From Sphingobacterium sp. LZ7M1 (lineage in GTDB: Bacteria; Bacteroidota; Bacteroidia; Sphingobacteriales; Sphingobacteriaceae): a stretch of DNA of 64,000 nt. The DNA lies in the NCBI RefSeq assembly GCF_024296865.1, contig NZ_CP101134.1, positions 868,001 to 932,000 of the forward strand. Direction: 5' to 3'. Every line of letters starts with the position of its first letter. Position 1 is the stretch's first letter. Shown one piece after another: positions 33,479 to 42,674 of the stretch. The position numbers and the translations under genes are program-made. The notes under the pieces are model-generated. The model did not search any database and was not told the DNA's origin. It was given only the letters and a program-made list of their open reading frames with translations.

Positions 33479-36400
33479 ATGAACAAAAGATTTATTACCT
33501 CTTTGGCAGCTAGTCTATTCTTCTCGACCGTTTTGTTTGCTCAAACACAACTTAAAGGCCGAGTAGTCGACGAAAGCGGGGCACCAATCCCAGGAGTTAC
33601 ACTAGCATTGAAAAATGGTACTGCGACTCAAACCGGTGCCAATGGTGAATTTACTCTCTCTTATGATCAAGCTGGACAGTTGAATGTCTCAGCCTTGGGA
33701 TACAGCAGAAAAGTTATCAACTTATCAAATCAGACCACTCTAGAAATCATACTGGATCCCAGTACAGAAGGGCTTGACGAAGTCGTTGTCACTGCATTAG
33801 GTATTTCCAGGGAAAAGAAATCCTTGGGATATACGGTGCAGGAAGTAGGGGCGAAAGAGCTGACCCAAGCTGGTCAGTTGAATGTGACCAGTGCACTATC
33901 TGGAAAGGTAGCAGGTGTCCAGGTCAATCAATTTGGAGGAACAGTAGGAGCGTCATCCCGGATCAGTTTAAGGGGGAACTCCTCTGTAAAGGCTGATCAG
34001 CAACCCCTGATCGTAGTCGATGGGGTGCCTATTTCCAATGATACTCAGCGTTCCGGAGATAATACCTATTCAGGTGTCGATTACGGATCAGGAATAAACG
34101 ATATCAATCCTGAAGATATCGAAACAATAACCGTCCTTAAAGGAGGTTCAGCTGCCTTATATGGTATGCGTGCGGGTAATGGTGTAATCTTGATTACAAC
34201 CAAATCAGGTAAGCGAGGTGACAAAGGCATACAGTTATCCTATGATGGTAACTTCTCTGTGGACCAAGCGGCCTACTTGCCAAAAGTCCAAAACCTATAC
34301 GGTCAAGGATATAATGGTGATGAAAAACACTATAATGACTTTCAGGCAACGAATGGCAAGATCTCTTATCAAGATTATGCGCAGACTAAAGGTTTCGCCT
34401 ATGTGGATGGAACAGGGCAAACAGGGGTATGGGATGGATTCGATGAATCATGGGGACCGCGTTTGGATGTTGGGCTGAAACTGCCGCAATTTGATAGTCC
34501 GGTGAATAATGGGGTTCGGACTCCTACGCCTTGGGTTTCTCAAAAAGATAATATCCGAGACTTTTTCCAACCTGGATTCTCGATGAACCATAACCTTTCC
34601 ATTTTAGCCCAAAGTGATAAATCGAGCACTCGTGCTTCCCTGTCATTTAGGGACCAAAATGGTACAGTTCCGAATACCGACCAAAAAAGGTACAGTCTGC
34701 AGTTGAACAACAATACCAGCATCTCAGAAAAAGTTTCATTCGATGTGAGCACCAATTATACCCGTACAGAGAGCGATAATATCTTGAACCAAGGTTATGA
34801 TGGCAACAACCCGATGAACGGATTTATTTGGTCAGGTAGGCAAATCAATATGCAAAGCCTAAAAGACAATTGGGATCAAAGGGATGAACAAGGAAACTAT
34901 ACCTATTACAACTGGAATACCAATTATCATGTGAACCCTTATTTCAATATCTATGAGAATACGAACTCCTACAAAAGGGATCGTTTTTTCGGAAAGAGTT
35001 CCTTGTATTACCAACCTTTTGAATTCTTGAAATTCGAAGGACGTGCCGGTCTGGATTATTACAATTTAAAGGCCTTTGAGCAAAATTATTATAACAGTGC
35101 CTTTCCTTATGGTGGATTCCGCGACCGCAAGACAGACAATACAGAATTAAACCTCGATTTCATTGCAACCTTCAACAAGCAATTCGGCGATTTCAACGTT
35201 TTGGCATCTGCTGGAGCGAATTACAGGAACCTGATGTGGGAAACCAATGTAATGGGAGCGGATGCTTTGACGGTTCTGGGAGTATATACCATTGCCAATA
35301 GGGTCGGTGATGCGGTTACCACAATGGACCATAGCCATGTCCGTTCGAATTCTGTTTTTGCGACTGCCAACCTAGGCTGGAAAGACCAGATCTATATGGA
35401 CTTGAGTGCCAGAAATGATTGGAGTTCCACAATTAAGGATGATTTCTTTTATCCTTCCATCAGTATGAGCTGGTTGCCTACGAGTAGTTTCCCGAGTCTG
35501 AAAAATAGTGTGTTGAACTTTTGGAAAATCCGAGGTGGCTGGGCAGAGATTGGTGCGGGTACTACAGCATACCAGAATAGAGCATATTACTACCCGCAGA
35601 ACAACGCATTTGGGGGGGTAGCACAGATGTTCCGCTCGATGGTGTTCCCGAATGAAAACCTAAGACCAGAGCAAATCAGGACTTGGGAGATCGGTACCGA
35701 GATCGGTTTCTTGGATGATAGAATCCATGCCGATGTCGTATACTACTATAAATCAACAAAAGATCAGATCTTGGCGGTAACGACTTCCAATGTGGTTGGA
35801 TTTAGTTCCATGCTGCTAAACGCTGGAGAAATTGAGAATAAAGGTATTGAGGTGCAATTAAGAGGAGATGTGATTAGAAAAGAAGAGGGCTTTAATTGGA
35901 CGACCTATATCAATTATGCCAAAGATAACAGTAAGGTTATCGAACTCTATCCAGAGCTGGACTTAAATGTTTATCAGATTGGATGGACTTGGGGTATAGC
36001 CAATGTTGCCCGTAAAGGCGAACGTTGGGGCTCGTTGATTGGCGGGGGATATGACCGCGTTGAAGACGGACCGATGAAAGGTGCGATCAAGGTGAATAAC
36101 CGAGGTTTGGTAGTGAATAAGAATGCCCAGATTATTGGAAATACTACGCCTAAATTTTTAGCCAGTTGGCGAAATGATTTCAGGTACAAGGACTTCTCCA
36201 TGGGCTTTATGTTTGACCTACGCGTTGGAGGTGATATCTGGTCACAAACCATGAGCCACTCCTATACAGCTGGGGTTGCATCCATCACTGCAGAGAACGG
36301 AATTCGTGAAAAGGCGATCGTGGCAGGTAGAGATGTGATGACCGATGAGAAATTCGTTATGCAGGATGCAAACGGAAACTGGGTTGAAAATACAATCGAA

Positions 36401-36718
36401 ACTGACGCGCAGACTTGGTTTGAAAGCGGTGGTATTGCTCAGACCTATGTTTTTGATGGTTCATTCCTGAAACTAAGGGAAGCATATCTTTCATACAATG
36501 TTCCTTCTAGATACCTACAGAATATGCGTGGTATCAAACGAGTAAATCTGTCTTTGATTGGTTCCAATCTAGCACTGCTTTGGACACATAAATCCAATAC
36601 TATGCGGATAGATCCTGAAACAGGAGGTGTATCGAGTGATAGCCGTGGGGTAGGTTTTGAACAAGCTTCAGTGCCTTCATCTCGCAGTATCGGTCTTAAG
36701 TTGGGGGTTACATTTTAA
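33479..36718 (+). CDS. SusC/RagA-type TonB-dependent outer-membrane transporter (PUL 1)
   Basis: A 1079-residue SusC. A signal peptide (cut near LFAQ, residue 22) precedes a CarboxypepD_reg-like beta domain (about 24-100), a TonB-box-like EVVVTALG (about 107), a plug domain (about 125-235, with VDGVPI and GSAALYGMRAGNGVI) and a large beta-barrel ending in Phe, as outer-membrane barrels do. SusC imports oligosaccharides bound by its SusD lid. It is the first gene of a locus with SusD and a GH127-type enzyme, so a plant arabinan-like or arabinoside glycan is a plausible substrate (inference). No local anti-sigma/sigma or hybrid sensor gene is seen. Confidence 0.95.
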   Translation: MNKRFITSLAASLFFSTVLFAQTQLKGRVVDESGAPIPGVTLALKNGTATQTGANGEFTLSYDQAGQLNVSALGYSRKVINLSNQTTLEIILDPSTEGLDEVVVTALGISREKKSLGYTVQEVGAKELTQAGQLNVTSALSGKVAGVQVNQFGGTVGASSRISLRGNSSVKADQQPLIVVDGVPISNDTQRSGDNTYSGVDYGSGINDINPEDIETITVLKGGSAALYGMRAGNGVILITTKSGKRGDKGIQLSYDGNFSVDQAAYLPKVQNLYGQGYNGDEKHYNDFQATNGKISYQDYAQTKGFAYVDGTGQTGVWDGFDESWGPRLDVGLKLPQFDSPVNNGVRTPTPWVSQKDNIRDFFQPGFSMNHNLSILAQSDKSSTRASLSFRDQNGTVPNTDQKRYSLQLNNNTSISEKVSFDVSTNYTRTESDNILNQGYDGNNPMNGFIWSGRQINMQSLKDNWDQRDEQGNYTYYNWNTNYHVNPYFNIYENTNSYKRDRFFGKSSLYYQPFEFLKFEGRAGLDYYNLKAFEQNYYNSAFPYGGFRDRKTDNTELNLDFIATFNKQFGDFNVLASAGANYRNLMWETNVMGADALTVLGVYTIANRVGDAVTTMDHSHVRSNSVFATANLGWKDQIYMDLSARNDWSSTIKDDFFYPSISMSWLPTSSFPSLKNSVLNFWKIRGGWAEIGAGTTAYQNRAYYYPQNNAFGGVAQMFRSMVFPNENLRPEQIRTWEIGTEIGFLDDRIHADVVYYYKSTKDQILAVTTSNVVGFSSMLLNAGEIENKGIEVQLRGDVIRKEEGFNWTTYINYAKDNSKVIELYPELDLNVYQIGWTWGIANVARKGERWGSLIGGGYDRVEDGPMKGAIKVNNRGLVVNKNAQIIGNTTPKFLASWRNDFRYKDFSMGFMFDLRVGGDIWSQTMSHSYTAGVASITAENGIREKAIVAGRDVMTDEKFVMQDANGNWVENTIETDAQTWFESGGIAQTYVFDGSFLKLREAYLSYNVPSRYLQNMRGIKRVNLSLIGSNLALLWTHKSNTMRIDPETGGVSSDSRGVGFEQASVPSSRSIGLKLGVTF

Positions 36719-36731
36719 GAAAACAGAAATC

Positions 36732-38216
36732 ATGAGAATTAAATTTAATAGATATACAATTGCTTGCTTTTTGATGATAGGGCTGGCAACATCAAGTTGT
36801 ACCAAATCTTTTGAAGAAGTCAACACTGATCCTGATGCGCTGACCGAGGTGCCGCCAACCAATATCTTGGCCAATGTATTGCGCAATACCGGTGAATCTT
36901 TTGGGGGTGATGTGGATGGCTACGGTACTTTTGCAGGTTATATCGTGAAGATCCAGTATATGGACTATATGGGGGGATTGGTCCCTACCAATAATACCTT
37001 CGGAAATAGATGGGCGGCATGTTATTATAACAACACGCAGTTGCAGGAACTGATGAAATTAACCGATGCAAGTCCGGATGGTTTTAAAAACATCCGTTTT
37101 GTGTCCCGTATTTGGCAAAATTATATGTGGTCCTATTTGACCGATGGATGGCGTAATGTTCCCTATTCAGAGGCCTTGAAAGGGGCGGAAGATAAGGGCA
37201 ATATCCTAAAGGCTGCCTATGATAAGCAAGAGGATATTTATCCTAAGATTTTGCAGGACTTAAAAACCATTGCTGATGAAATGGCGGCAGGATTAGGGAC
37301 AGATGAGCTGGGTGCCGGCGATTTCATCTATGAAGGTGATATGGAAAAATGGCAGAAGTTCTGTAATTCCCTTCGTCTTCGCCTTGCCATGCGTATTTCG
37401 GGGGTTGCTCCAGCATTAGCCAAATCGACCATTGAAGAGATTGCAGGCAATTCAACCAAATACCCTGTTTTGGAAACCAATGCCGAGAACTGTTACCTTA
37501 AATATCCTGGAGCAGCTCCATATTACGAGCCTTGGTATAACAACGGTATCGTAGGCAAGCGTATAGACAATTTTGGGATGGCTGATATTTTTATCGATCA
37601 TTTATTGGAAACAGAAGATCCAAGGATTGCCAAAGTAGCAAACAAAACCTCCGATGGAGTTTATCGTGGCTATCAAAATGGAGCGAAAAGCGGACCTACT
37701 CCCTTAACTTCCATTTCATTCATTGGTGATAAATACATGAACGATCCTGTTGGATTTACGCCATTCTATAAATCTTCTGAGACTTTTTATATCCTAGCTG
37801 AAGCTGCGATGCTTGGTTATAATGTTAAAATGACCGCTCAACAGGCTTATGAAAAAGCAGTCAGGATTTCTATGGAAGACAACCAGATTGCAGAAGCTGA
37901 TATCGTGAAATATTTGGCTGGCAAAGGAAAATGGAATAATACGAAAGACCGTATCTATTGGGATATGTGGGTAGCCTTGTTCAAGAATAATTTCGAAGCA
38001 TGGACCCTGTACCGTCGTACCGGTATTCCGTCTACCAATTACCCTTCATTGAACTCTATTTATGGCAAAGCGCATAACGATCAGCCATTCCGATTACCAT
38101 ATCCAAACAATGAATACCTTTATAATGCAGCCAATGTAAATAAAGAAGCAGAAAAACTGAAAGATTTTGTTTGGGGTGAACAGATGTGGTGGGATAAAAG
38201 AACTGGAAAATTTTAA
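36732..38216 (+). CDS. SusD-like surface glycan-binding lipoprotein (PUL 1)
   Basis: A 494-residue protein of the SusD-like family (SusD_2-type). The signal peptide ends in the lipobox ATSSC, giving a lipidated Cys at about residue 23. The helical core contains the NSLRLRLAMRIS segment typical of the family, and the C-terminus has MWWDKRTGKF. It forms the lid of the SusC barrel encoded just upstream. The ATG at 36732, 13 nt after susC, is used because an in-frame start at 36657 would lie inside susC and precede the signal peptide. Confidence 0.93.
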   Translation: MRIKFNRYTIACFLMIGLATSSCTKSFEEVNTDPDALTEVPPTNILANVLRNTGESFGGDVDGYGTFAGYIVKIQYMDYMGGLVPTNNTFGNRWAACYYNNTQLQELMKLTDASPDGFKNIRFVSRIWQNYMWSYLTDGWRNVPYSEALKGAEDKGNILKAAYDKQEDIYPKILQDLKTIADEMAAGLGTDELGAGDFIYEGDMEKWQKFCNSLRLRLAMRISGVAPALAKSTIEEIAGNSTKYPVLETNAENCYLKYPGAAPYYEPWYNNGIVGKRIDNFGMADIFIDHLLETEDPRIAKVANKTSDGVYRGYQNGAKSGPTPLTSISFIGDKYMNDPVGFTPFYKSSETFYILAEAAMLGYNVKMTAQQAYEKAVRISMEDNQIAEADIVKYLAGKGKWNNTKDRIYWDMWVALFKNNFEAWTLYRRTGIPSTNYPSLNSIYGKAHNDQPFRLPYPNNEYLYNAANVNKEAEKLKDFVWGEQMWWDKRTGKF

Positions 38217-38244
38217 TTATTGTTAAACAAAAACCTAAACCTAG

Positions 38245-38276
38245 AAAGAGCCATCAGCGGATGGCTCTTTTGTTTT
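38245..38276 (+). terminator. Terminator after susD (PUL 1)
   Basis: AAAGAGCCATC / GATGGCTCTTT arms with an AGCG loop and a T-rich tail, 28 nt after the susD stop codon. The enzyme gene behind it may therefore have its own promoter or depend on read-through. Confidence 0.85.
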
Positions 38277-38406
38277 TTACGGAAGTTAAAATCCTGTAAA
38301 TACTGGCTAAAAAGGGATTGAAGATATAGGAAGTTTTTTTCCAACTTTAAAATCTGAGAAATCTAGATCAGGAAAACATTATTTATTTAAGTATTCAAGA
38401 ATTTTT

Positions 38407-41400
38407 ATGGGTCTTACAAATAGCATGGCAAAGATATTTGGGTTGTTGATCGTTTGGATTGGCGGAGTTAACCTGTTGGTAGCTCAAGAGTCGGGGGATC
38501 AGATATTGGATGGAATCGGTGAAACTGGCATGATCGCACGGTATGTGTTTGATGGTAGTCTCAAGGATTGGTCAAGGAATGGCTTGCATGCCAATTCGAA
38601 AAACAACCAGCCCAAATTCATTAAAGATGAAAAGTTCGGCAATGTGCTTTCACTTTCTGGAGGAAAGGATGATTATCTGACCTTGCCTGCTGGGACCTTA
38701 AACGGCTTGGAGTCCTTAAGTATTTCGGTTTGGCTTTCCTTGAAATCGGACGGAACAGGACAGTATATCTTTGACTTTGGAAAGGATAATAACCAACATT
38801 TCTTTGCTGCACCTTTTGGAACTTCCTCTCAAAAGGGTTTTCAGGCATTGATCACCGAGCAAGGAGAAAATAAAGGCGGAGCCATTGCAGCAGTGCCTGC
38901 ATTGAATAAGTGGCTACATGTTGCAATTGTAGTCGATGTATTTTCGAAAAACATCATTACTTATGTAGATGGAAAACAGGTCGCCGAAGGCAATGAAATC
39001 CCTAAAGAGATTGCCAAGTTGTTTGAACCCTCTGGAAAGTTCAATATCGGGAAATCCTTGTCAGCTGATGGGTCTACTTTAAATGCGTTAGTTCATGATT
39101 TCCGAATCTATAGAGTTGCCCTGACCAAAAAACAGGTTTCGGGAATCTATTTTAACGGTCAGAATGCCGTTCGTGAGGACAAGAAAACAATGGGAAAGGC
39201 AGAAGATAATCTTCCGACCTATGAATTGACAAAAGCACAGCTTTATAACCAGTATTTGCTTAAAGTTTCGGACGTTAACGTAGAGACTGCATTGGGTGAG
39301 CTTCCTCGATTGCCTTCTTTCGTGGAGGGTGAGTATAAAGAAGGTTTTCAAGGACCGAAGGTTCGTGTTCTATGGCCAGCAGATATTGATAACGATGCGG
39401 TATTGAAAGCCGGAGAATATGTGGTAACTGGGCGGATCCCAGGAACAGACTTACAACCGAAAGCTTTTGTAACGGTGAAGGGCTTTGCTGACAGCAAGAC
39501 CCCATCCGAGAAACTATTGCCTTTTGAACTGAGCCAGGTATCCTTGAATGCGGATAGCCATAATGAAGAAACTAAATTTATCGAAAACCGTGATAAGTTC
39601 GTCAATACTTTAGCCAAGACCGACCCAAACTCTTTCTTGTACATGTTTCGCCATGCCTTTGGCCAGAAACAGCCTGCTGGAGCCATTCCTTTAGGGGTGT
39701 GGGACAGTCAGGATACCAAACTCCGCGGACATGCCACCGGACACTATTTGACTGCTATTGCTCAGGCCTATGCGAGTACGGCCTATGATAAGACTCTACA
39801 GGATAACTTTGCCCAAAAAATGGACTACATGGTGAATACTTTGTATGATTTAGCACAGTTGTCTGGAAAAGCTAAAAGCAATGGAGGTGAACATGTTTCA
39901 GACCCCACTGCCATACCTGTTGGTCCTGGCAAAACCGCTTTTGATTCTGATTTAACAGAAGCTGGTATCCGTACCGATTATTGGAACTGGGGCGAAGGAT
40001 TTATCAGTGCCTATCCACCGGATCAATTCATCATGCTGGAGAATGGAGCTACTTATGGCACCAAGGTTACCCAGGTTTGGGCACCCTATTATACCCTGCA
40101 CAAGATATTGGCTGGACTTATTGATATCCATCAGGTTTCTGGAAATAAAAAAGCGCTTCAGGTAGCCGAAGGAATGGGCGAGTGGGTTTATAAACGCTTG
40201 AATAAGATTCCGAAGGATAACCTGATCAAAATGTGGAACACCTATATCGCAGGTGAGTTTGGAGGGATGAATGAATCCATGGCGAGGTTGTATGAGATCA
40301 CTAAGAACCCTCATTTCCTTGCTACGGCTCAGTTATTCGATAATATCAAGATGTTCTATGGTGATCCTGAACATTCACATGGCTTGGCAAAGAACGTGGA
40401 TACCTTTCGTGGTTTGCATGCCAACCAGCATATTCCTCAGATTGTAGGAAGTATTGAAATGTACAAAGCTTCCAATGATCCGAATTATTTCAAGATTGCG
40501 GATAACTTTTGGTACAAGGCCGTCAATGACTATATGTACAGCATTGGTGGTGTGGCAGGAGCAAGAAACCCTGCAAATGCAGAGTGCTTTATCAGCCAGC
40601 CAGCTACACTATATGAGAATGGTTTTTCAGCTGGTGGGCAGAATGAAACCTGTGCTACCTACAACATGTTGAAATTAACCAGTGATCTGTTCCGCTTCGA
40701 TCAGCGCGCAGAACTCATGGATTATTATGAAAGAGGGCTCTATAACCATATCTTGGCTTCAGTAGCTGAAAACAGCCCTGCAAATACCTATCACGTATCC
40801 TTGAGACCGGGAGCAAACAAGCAATTTGGTAACCCCGACATGAAAGGATTTACCTGTTGTAATGGTACCGCAATCGAAAGCAGTACAAAATTGCAGAATA
40901 CGATCTATTTTAGAAGTAAGGACAATAATGCACTTTATGTGAATCTGTTTATTCCATCTACCCTGAACTGGGAGGAGAAAGGGATCACTATAACGCAGAC
41001 TACCAGCTATCCTAAACAAAATAGCACCCGCTTGGACATCAAGGGAAATGGCAAGTTTGCAGTAAAAGTTCGTGTACCTAATTGGGCAACAAAAGGATTC
41101 TTTGTGAAGATTAACGGTCAAGATCAAAAAGTGGAAGCTAAGCCAGGTACTTATCTTGCAATTGAAAGGGACTGGAAAAATGGCGATAACATAGAATTGA
41201 CCATGCCATTTGACTTCCATTTGGATCCGGTCATGGATCAACCCAATATTGCGAGTTTATTCTATGGTCCAATTCTATTGGCGGCACAAGAAACCGAACC
41301 TCAAAAGGAGTGGAGGAAGGTAACCTTAGACGCAAAGGATTTAGGGAAATCCATCAGTGGCAATCCTGAGAAATTGGAATTCCAGATTGACGGCGTGGTT

Positions 41401-41463
41401 TATAAACCGTTCTATGATACGTATGGCCGTCATTCAGTGTATTTGGATGTGACCTTAAAATAG
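38407..41463 (+). CDS. Secreted LamG / Ig-like / GH127-type glycosidase (probable beta-L-arabinofuranosidase)
   Basis: A 1018-residue multidomain enzyme. Order: signal peptide (about 1-27), LamG/concanavalin-like carbohydrate-binding domain (about 41-250), linker, Big_4-type Ig-like domain (about 300-360), then the DUF1680/GH127 alpha/alpha barrel and C-terminal beta domains (about 375-1018). In Bifidobacterium HypBA1 the Zn-linked active site uses Glu338, Cys340, Cys417 and Cys418. The counterparts here are probably Glu747-Cys749 in GQNETCATYN and Cys817-Cys818 in FTCCNGTAI, with Glu726 in NPANAECF. So the thiol-based mechanism looks intact. It follows susCD, consistent with releasing L-arabinofuranose from a plant glycan. 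An alternative start at residue 7 is possible. Confidence 0.85.
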   Translation: MGLTNSMAKIFGLLIVWIGGVNLLVAQESGDQILDGIGETGMIARYVFDGSLKDWSRNGLHANSKNNQPKFIKDEKFGNVLSLSGGKDDYLTLPAGTLNGLESLSISVWLSLKSDGTGQYIFDFGKDNNQHFFAAPFGTSSQKGFQALITEQGENKGGAIAAVPALNKWLHVAIVVDVFSKNIITYVDGKQVAEGNEIPKEIAKLFEPSGKFNIGKSLSADGSTLNALVHDFRIYRVALTKKQVSGIYFNGQNAVREDKKTMGKAEDNLPTYELTKAQLYNQYLLKVSDVNVETALGELPRLPSFVEGEYKEGFQGPKVRVLWPADIDNDAVLKAGEYVVTGRIPGTDLQPKAFVTVKGFADSKTPSEKLLPFELSQVSLNADSHNEETKFIENRDKFVNTLAKTDPNSFLYMFRHAFGQKQPAGAIPLGVWDSQDTKLRGHATGHYLTAIAQAYASTAYDKTLQDNFAQKMDYMVNTLYDLAQLSGKAKSNGGEHVSDPTAIPVGPGKTAFDSDLTEAGIRTDYWNWGEGFISAYPPDQFIMLENGATYGTKVTQVWAPYYTLHKILAGLIDIHQVSGNKKALQVAEGMGEWVYKRLNKIPKDNLIKMWNTYIAGEFGGMNESMARLYEITKNPHFLATAQLFDNIKMFYGDPEHSHGLAKNVDTFRGLHANQHIPQIVGSIEMYKASNDPNYFKIADNFWYKAVNDYMYSIGGVAGARNPANAECFISQPATLYENGFSAGGQNETCATYNMLKLTSDLFRFDQRAELMDYYERGLYNHILASVAENSPANTYHVSLRPGANKQFGNPDMKGFTCCNGTAIESSTKLQNTIYFRSKDNNALYVNLFIPSTLNWEEKGITITQTTSYPKQNSTRLDIKGNGKFAVKVRVPNWATKGFFVKINGQDQKVEAKPGTYLAIERDWKNGDNIELTMPFDFHLDPVMDQPNIASLFYGPILLAAQETEPQKEWRKVTLDAKDLGKSISGNPEKLEFQIDGVVYKPFYDTYGRHSVYLDVTLK

Positions 41464-41544
41464 TCTTTTTATCTGCTTTTTACGATGGATTTTAAAAATA
41501 TCCATCAAATAGTCAATGGGTTACACAGAAAAATTATTTAAGGT

Positions 41545-41575
41545 ATTGGATTTAAAAAATATCCCCTTATATTTG
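41545..41575 (+). promoter_or_regulatory. Promoter of tRNA-Pro
   Basis: ATTG (41545-41548), 19 nt, TATATTTG (41568-41575), a near-consensus Bacteroidota promoter about 30 nt before the tRNA. Confidence 0.6.
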
Positions 41576-41605
41576 TGCCACACAAAATCAAAGGTGATAC
41601 CTTTT

Positions 41606-41679
41606 CGGGGTGTAGCGTAGCCCGGTATCGCGCCACATTTGGGATGTGGAGGTCGTAGGTTCGAATCCTGCCACCCCGA
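41606..41679 (+). tRNA. tRNA-Pro (anticodon TGG)
   Basis: A 74-nt cloverleaf. The acceptor arm is CGGGGTG/CACCCCG with discriminator A; the D arm is GCGTAGCCCGGTATCGC, the anticodon arm CCACA-TTTGGGA-TGTGG with TGG at the middle of the loop, and the T arm GTAGG-TTCGAAT-CCTGC. CCA is not encoded. A terminator follows within 5 nt. A nested palindrome with two partial copies of the tRNA 3' end lies just beyond. Confidence 0.96.
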
Positions 41680-41683
41680 CACA

Positions 41684-41715
41684 AAAAAGCTCGACTTAGG
41701 TCGGGCTTTTTTTGT
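41684..41715 (+). terminator. Terminator of tRNA-Pro
   Basis: AAGCTCGAC / GTCGGGCTT arms (one G-T pair) around TTAG, preceded by an A run and followed by a T run. Confidence 0.85.
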
Positions 41716-41717
41716 GT

Positions 41718-41810
41718 TCGGGTGTGGCAGATTCGAACCGTGGTTCGATCCGAAGGAGCTTCAGGGTTAGAGTTTGGGGCCTGTGGGGCTGAAGCAATCC
41801 TGCCACCCTT
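41718..41810. repeat. Nested palindrome with partial copies of the tRNA-Pro 3' end
   Basis: The outer arms GGGTGTGGCAG (41720-41730) and CTGCCACCC (41800-41808) enclose two inner hairpins, TCGAACC/GGTTCGA (41733-41748) and GCTTCAG/CTGAAGC. The left arm read on the minus strand matches the tRNA T arm and acceptor (GGTTCGAATC then TGCCAC-CCGA). The right part repeats AATCCTGCCACCC, 13 bp identical to 41664-41676 of the tRNA. No intact second tRNA is present. It looks like a decayed integration scar or tRNA-derived element. A weak terminator-like sequence at 41910-41922 may be part of the same decay. Confidence 0.65.
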
Positions 41811-41997
41811 GCGTAGTATTTAGTAGAGAGTATTTCCGTCCCAATAGAATGTGATTCAATTTACTTCTTCCCCTAATAAAAATCCAGAAATCAAAAGACC
41901 TCAACTTGGGGTAGTTTTTTTGATTCCCTGTGGCAAAATCTATCGGTCTTTCGTTTTAGTTTAAAACTAATGTTTATACACCTAAAAATTTAAAGTT

Positions 41998-42615
41998 ATG
42001 CGAATTAAATCAATTATTATTTCCTTGCTGATTCCTTTTTTATTTTTATCCTGTGAGAAGTCAGATCTTAAATATGAATCTGAATTTAAGGACAGTTATG
42101 ATGTTTTTCAGAAGTTTAAAGCGAACAGCAACAACAGCTACTTTTACATTGTTACGGGGAATTCATATTTTGGATATTCTTGGGAGACAAAGCTGACGAT
42201 TAAGTCTGGAAAGGTTGTAAAACGCGAGTTTTATTTTACTGCGTTTGAATCTGTGCAATTGCCGGCAAATGGCTGGACATCGAATGAGCTAGATGAGATC
42301 CTTAAGAAAAAGGGGAAAGAATTTGAGAAACAATTAAAAAAGGAGGGTATAACACTTCTTGAATTCTTACAGTGGACCGAAAACGAAAATAATCTTGGGA
42401 AATTAGGTGCTAAAGTAGGGTATGCATCCCAAATCAGGACCCTAGATGAAATTTATAAATTAGCAGAAACGGATTGGATAATCAAGCGTAAAAATGCAAA
42501 GCTGTATTTTGAAACTAAAAACAACGGTATGATTTCCTTAGCTGGTTATGTTGAGGGCAATTGTCAAGATGGGTGCTTCAATGGCGTAAATATCAAAAGC
42601 ATTCAGGCGATTTGA
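41998..42615 (+). CDS. Hypothetical lipoprotein
   Basis: A 205-residue protein that I do not firmly recognise; it may belong to the DUF6174-type family. The signal peptide ends in lipobox LFLSC (Cys19 region), followed by a charged region, a beta-rich segment (KLTIKSGKVVKREFYF) and a Lys/Glu-rich helical segment. The C-terminus has GNCQDGCFNGV, two Cys in a short loop that could form a disulfide. Lower G+C than its neighbours and placement behind the tRNA palindrome fit an acquired gene, but that is inference. Confidence 0.6.
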   Translation: MRIKSIIISLLIPFLFLSCEKSDLKYESEFKDSYDVFQKFKANSNNSYFYIVTGNSYFGYSWETKLTIKSGKVVKREFYFTAFESVQLPANGWTSNELDEILKKKGKEFEKQLKKEGITLLEFLQWTENENNLGKLGAKVGYASQIRTLDEIYKLAETDWIIKRKNAKLYFETKNNGMISLAGYVEGNCQDGCFNGVNIKSIQAI

Positions 42616-42674
42616 GGAGGGTTGGGGTAAAATATCTCTTTTTTCGATAGATTCATTTTCTGAAATTAGTAGCT

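Noticed and set aside
36657..36731. Upstream in-frame start for susD 1
   Set aside because: It lies inside the susC coding sequence and would put 25 residues before the lipoprotein signal peptide.
40759..41241. 160-codon minus-strand open frame inside the GH127-type gene
   Set aside because: Antisense to the conserved active-site region; no signal of its own.
41716..41815. A second tRNA on the minus strand just beyond tRNA-Pro
   Set aside because: Only the T arm and part of the acceptor are recognisable; the anticodon arm and a matching 5' acceptor are missing.
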